Program-made: the position numbers and the translations under genes | Shown: piece by piece, positions 5,364 through 5,412 of the stretch | How the letters are laid out: each line of letters begins with the position of its first letter | How positions within the stretch are numbered: position 1 is the first letter of the stretch | DNA from: Devosia sp. | GTDB taxonomy: Bacteria > Pseudomonadota > Alphaproteobacteria > Rhizobiales > Devosiaceae | Length of the DNA: 5,412 bases | Assembly: GCA_016793415.1 (NCBI GenBank) | Contig: JAEUMC010000669.1 | Coordinates: 1 to 5,412, forward strand | Direction of reading: 5' to 3' | The notes under the pieces: model-generated | Database searches by the model: none | Told to the model about the DNA's origin: nothing | What the model saw: only the letters and a program-made list of their open reading frames with translations

Positions 5364-5412
5364 GAGATTAGGGCGTTAAGGTAAAGAGTGATTTAAATGC
5401 GAAGCAATTTGC
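5364..5412 (-). promoter_or_regulatory. AT-rich upstream region of the NlpD-like gene (probable promoter)
   Basis: This stretch is far richer in A and T than the genes and includes ATTTAAAT (5391-5398) and two TTAA half-sites (5376-5379, 5393-5396). It faces the NlpD-like gene and probably carries its promoter, but I find no -35/-10 pair at good spacing. The minus strand also contains CTAATCT (5371-5365), identical to seven bases of the third box before tadE. An upstream gene outside the window may instead supply the promoter. Confidence 0.3.

Noticed and set aside
5376..5396. A CtrA box (TTAA-N7-TTAA) upstream of the NlpD-like gene
   Set aside because: Two TTAA half-sites are present, but they are 13 bp apart, not 7, and lack the flanking consensus.
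1..5412. Mobile element, CRISPR array, tRNA/rRNA, toxin-antitoxin or phage-defence module
   Set aside because: I saw no transposase, integrase, regular repeat-spacer array, RNA gene signature or defence-type domain on either strand. Gene composition looks uniform across the window.

Overview
The window reads as ordinary chromosomal DNA from a high-GC alphaproteobacterium. Hyphomicrobiales, perhaps Devosia-like, is the best guess, made from protein character and gene neighbourhood and not from any marker gene. Five protein-coding genes fill most of it. There is no RNA gene, insertion sequence, integrase, CRISPR array or obvious prophage part.

Layout. (1) Positions 1-542, plus strand: the C-terminal part of a DUF815-family AAA+ ATPase whose start and Walker A lie off the left edge. 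(2) Positions 543-832: a 290-bp intergenic stretch. It holds a heptamer-built inverted repeat just after the ATPase stop, then an AT-rich island with three 8-bp boxes spaced exactly 15 bp apart, then a strong AGGAGG ribosome binding site. (3) Positions 833-2985, plus strand: two genes sharing an ATGA overlap, a TadE-like minor pseudopilin and a TadG-like protein with an N-terminal TadE/G-type segment and a Tad_C-like (DUF2134-like) body. (4) Positions 3076-4059, plus strand: a galactose-mutarotase-fold protein of the aldose 1-epimerase type with most expected catalytic residues present. (5) A perfect 13-bp hairpin at 4107-4136 lies between convergent genes and probably terminates both. (6) Positions 4156-5331, minus strand: an NlpD/DipM-like lipoprotein with a LysM domain and a degenerate LytM (M23) domain, probably an amidase activator rather than an enzyme. 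(7) Positions 5332-5412: its AT-rich leader, with a 9-bp hairpin abutting the start codon.

How the genes fit together. The TadE/TadG pair is translationally coupled and should act together in the cell envelope, probably with Tad (Flp) pilus genes encoded elsewhere, because no tad motor, secretin or flp gene is present here. The NlpD-like protein belongs to peptidoglycan splitting at division. The mutarotase-like gene has no visible functional tie to either neighbour. From memory, DUF815 and NlpD-like genes often lie close together in Hyphomicrobiales, so the tadE-tadG-mutarotase block may be a lineage-specific insertion between them. No wholly new system is evident. The items most worth a second look are the 15-bp-phased boxes before tadE, the orphan tadE/tadG pair with its large non-vWA TadG body, and the start-codon hairpin before the NlpD-like gene.
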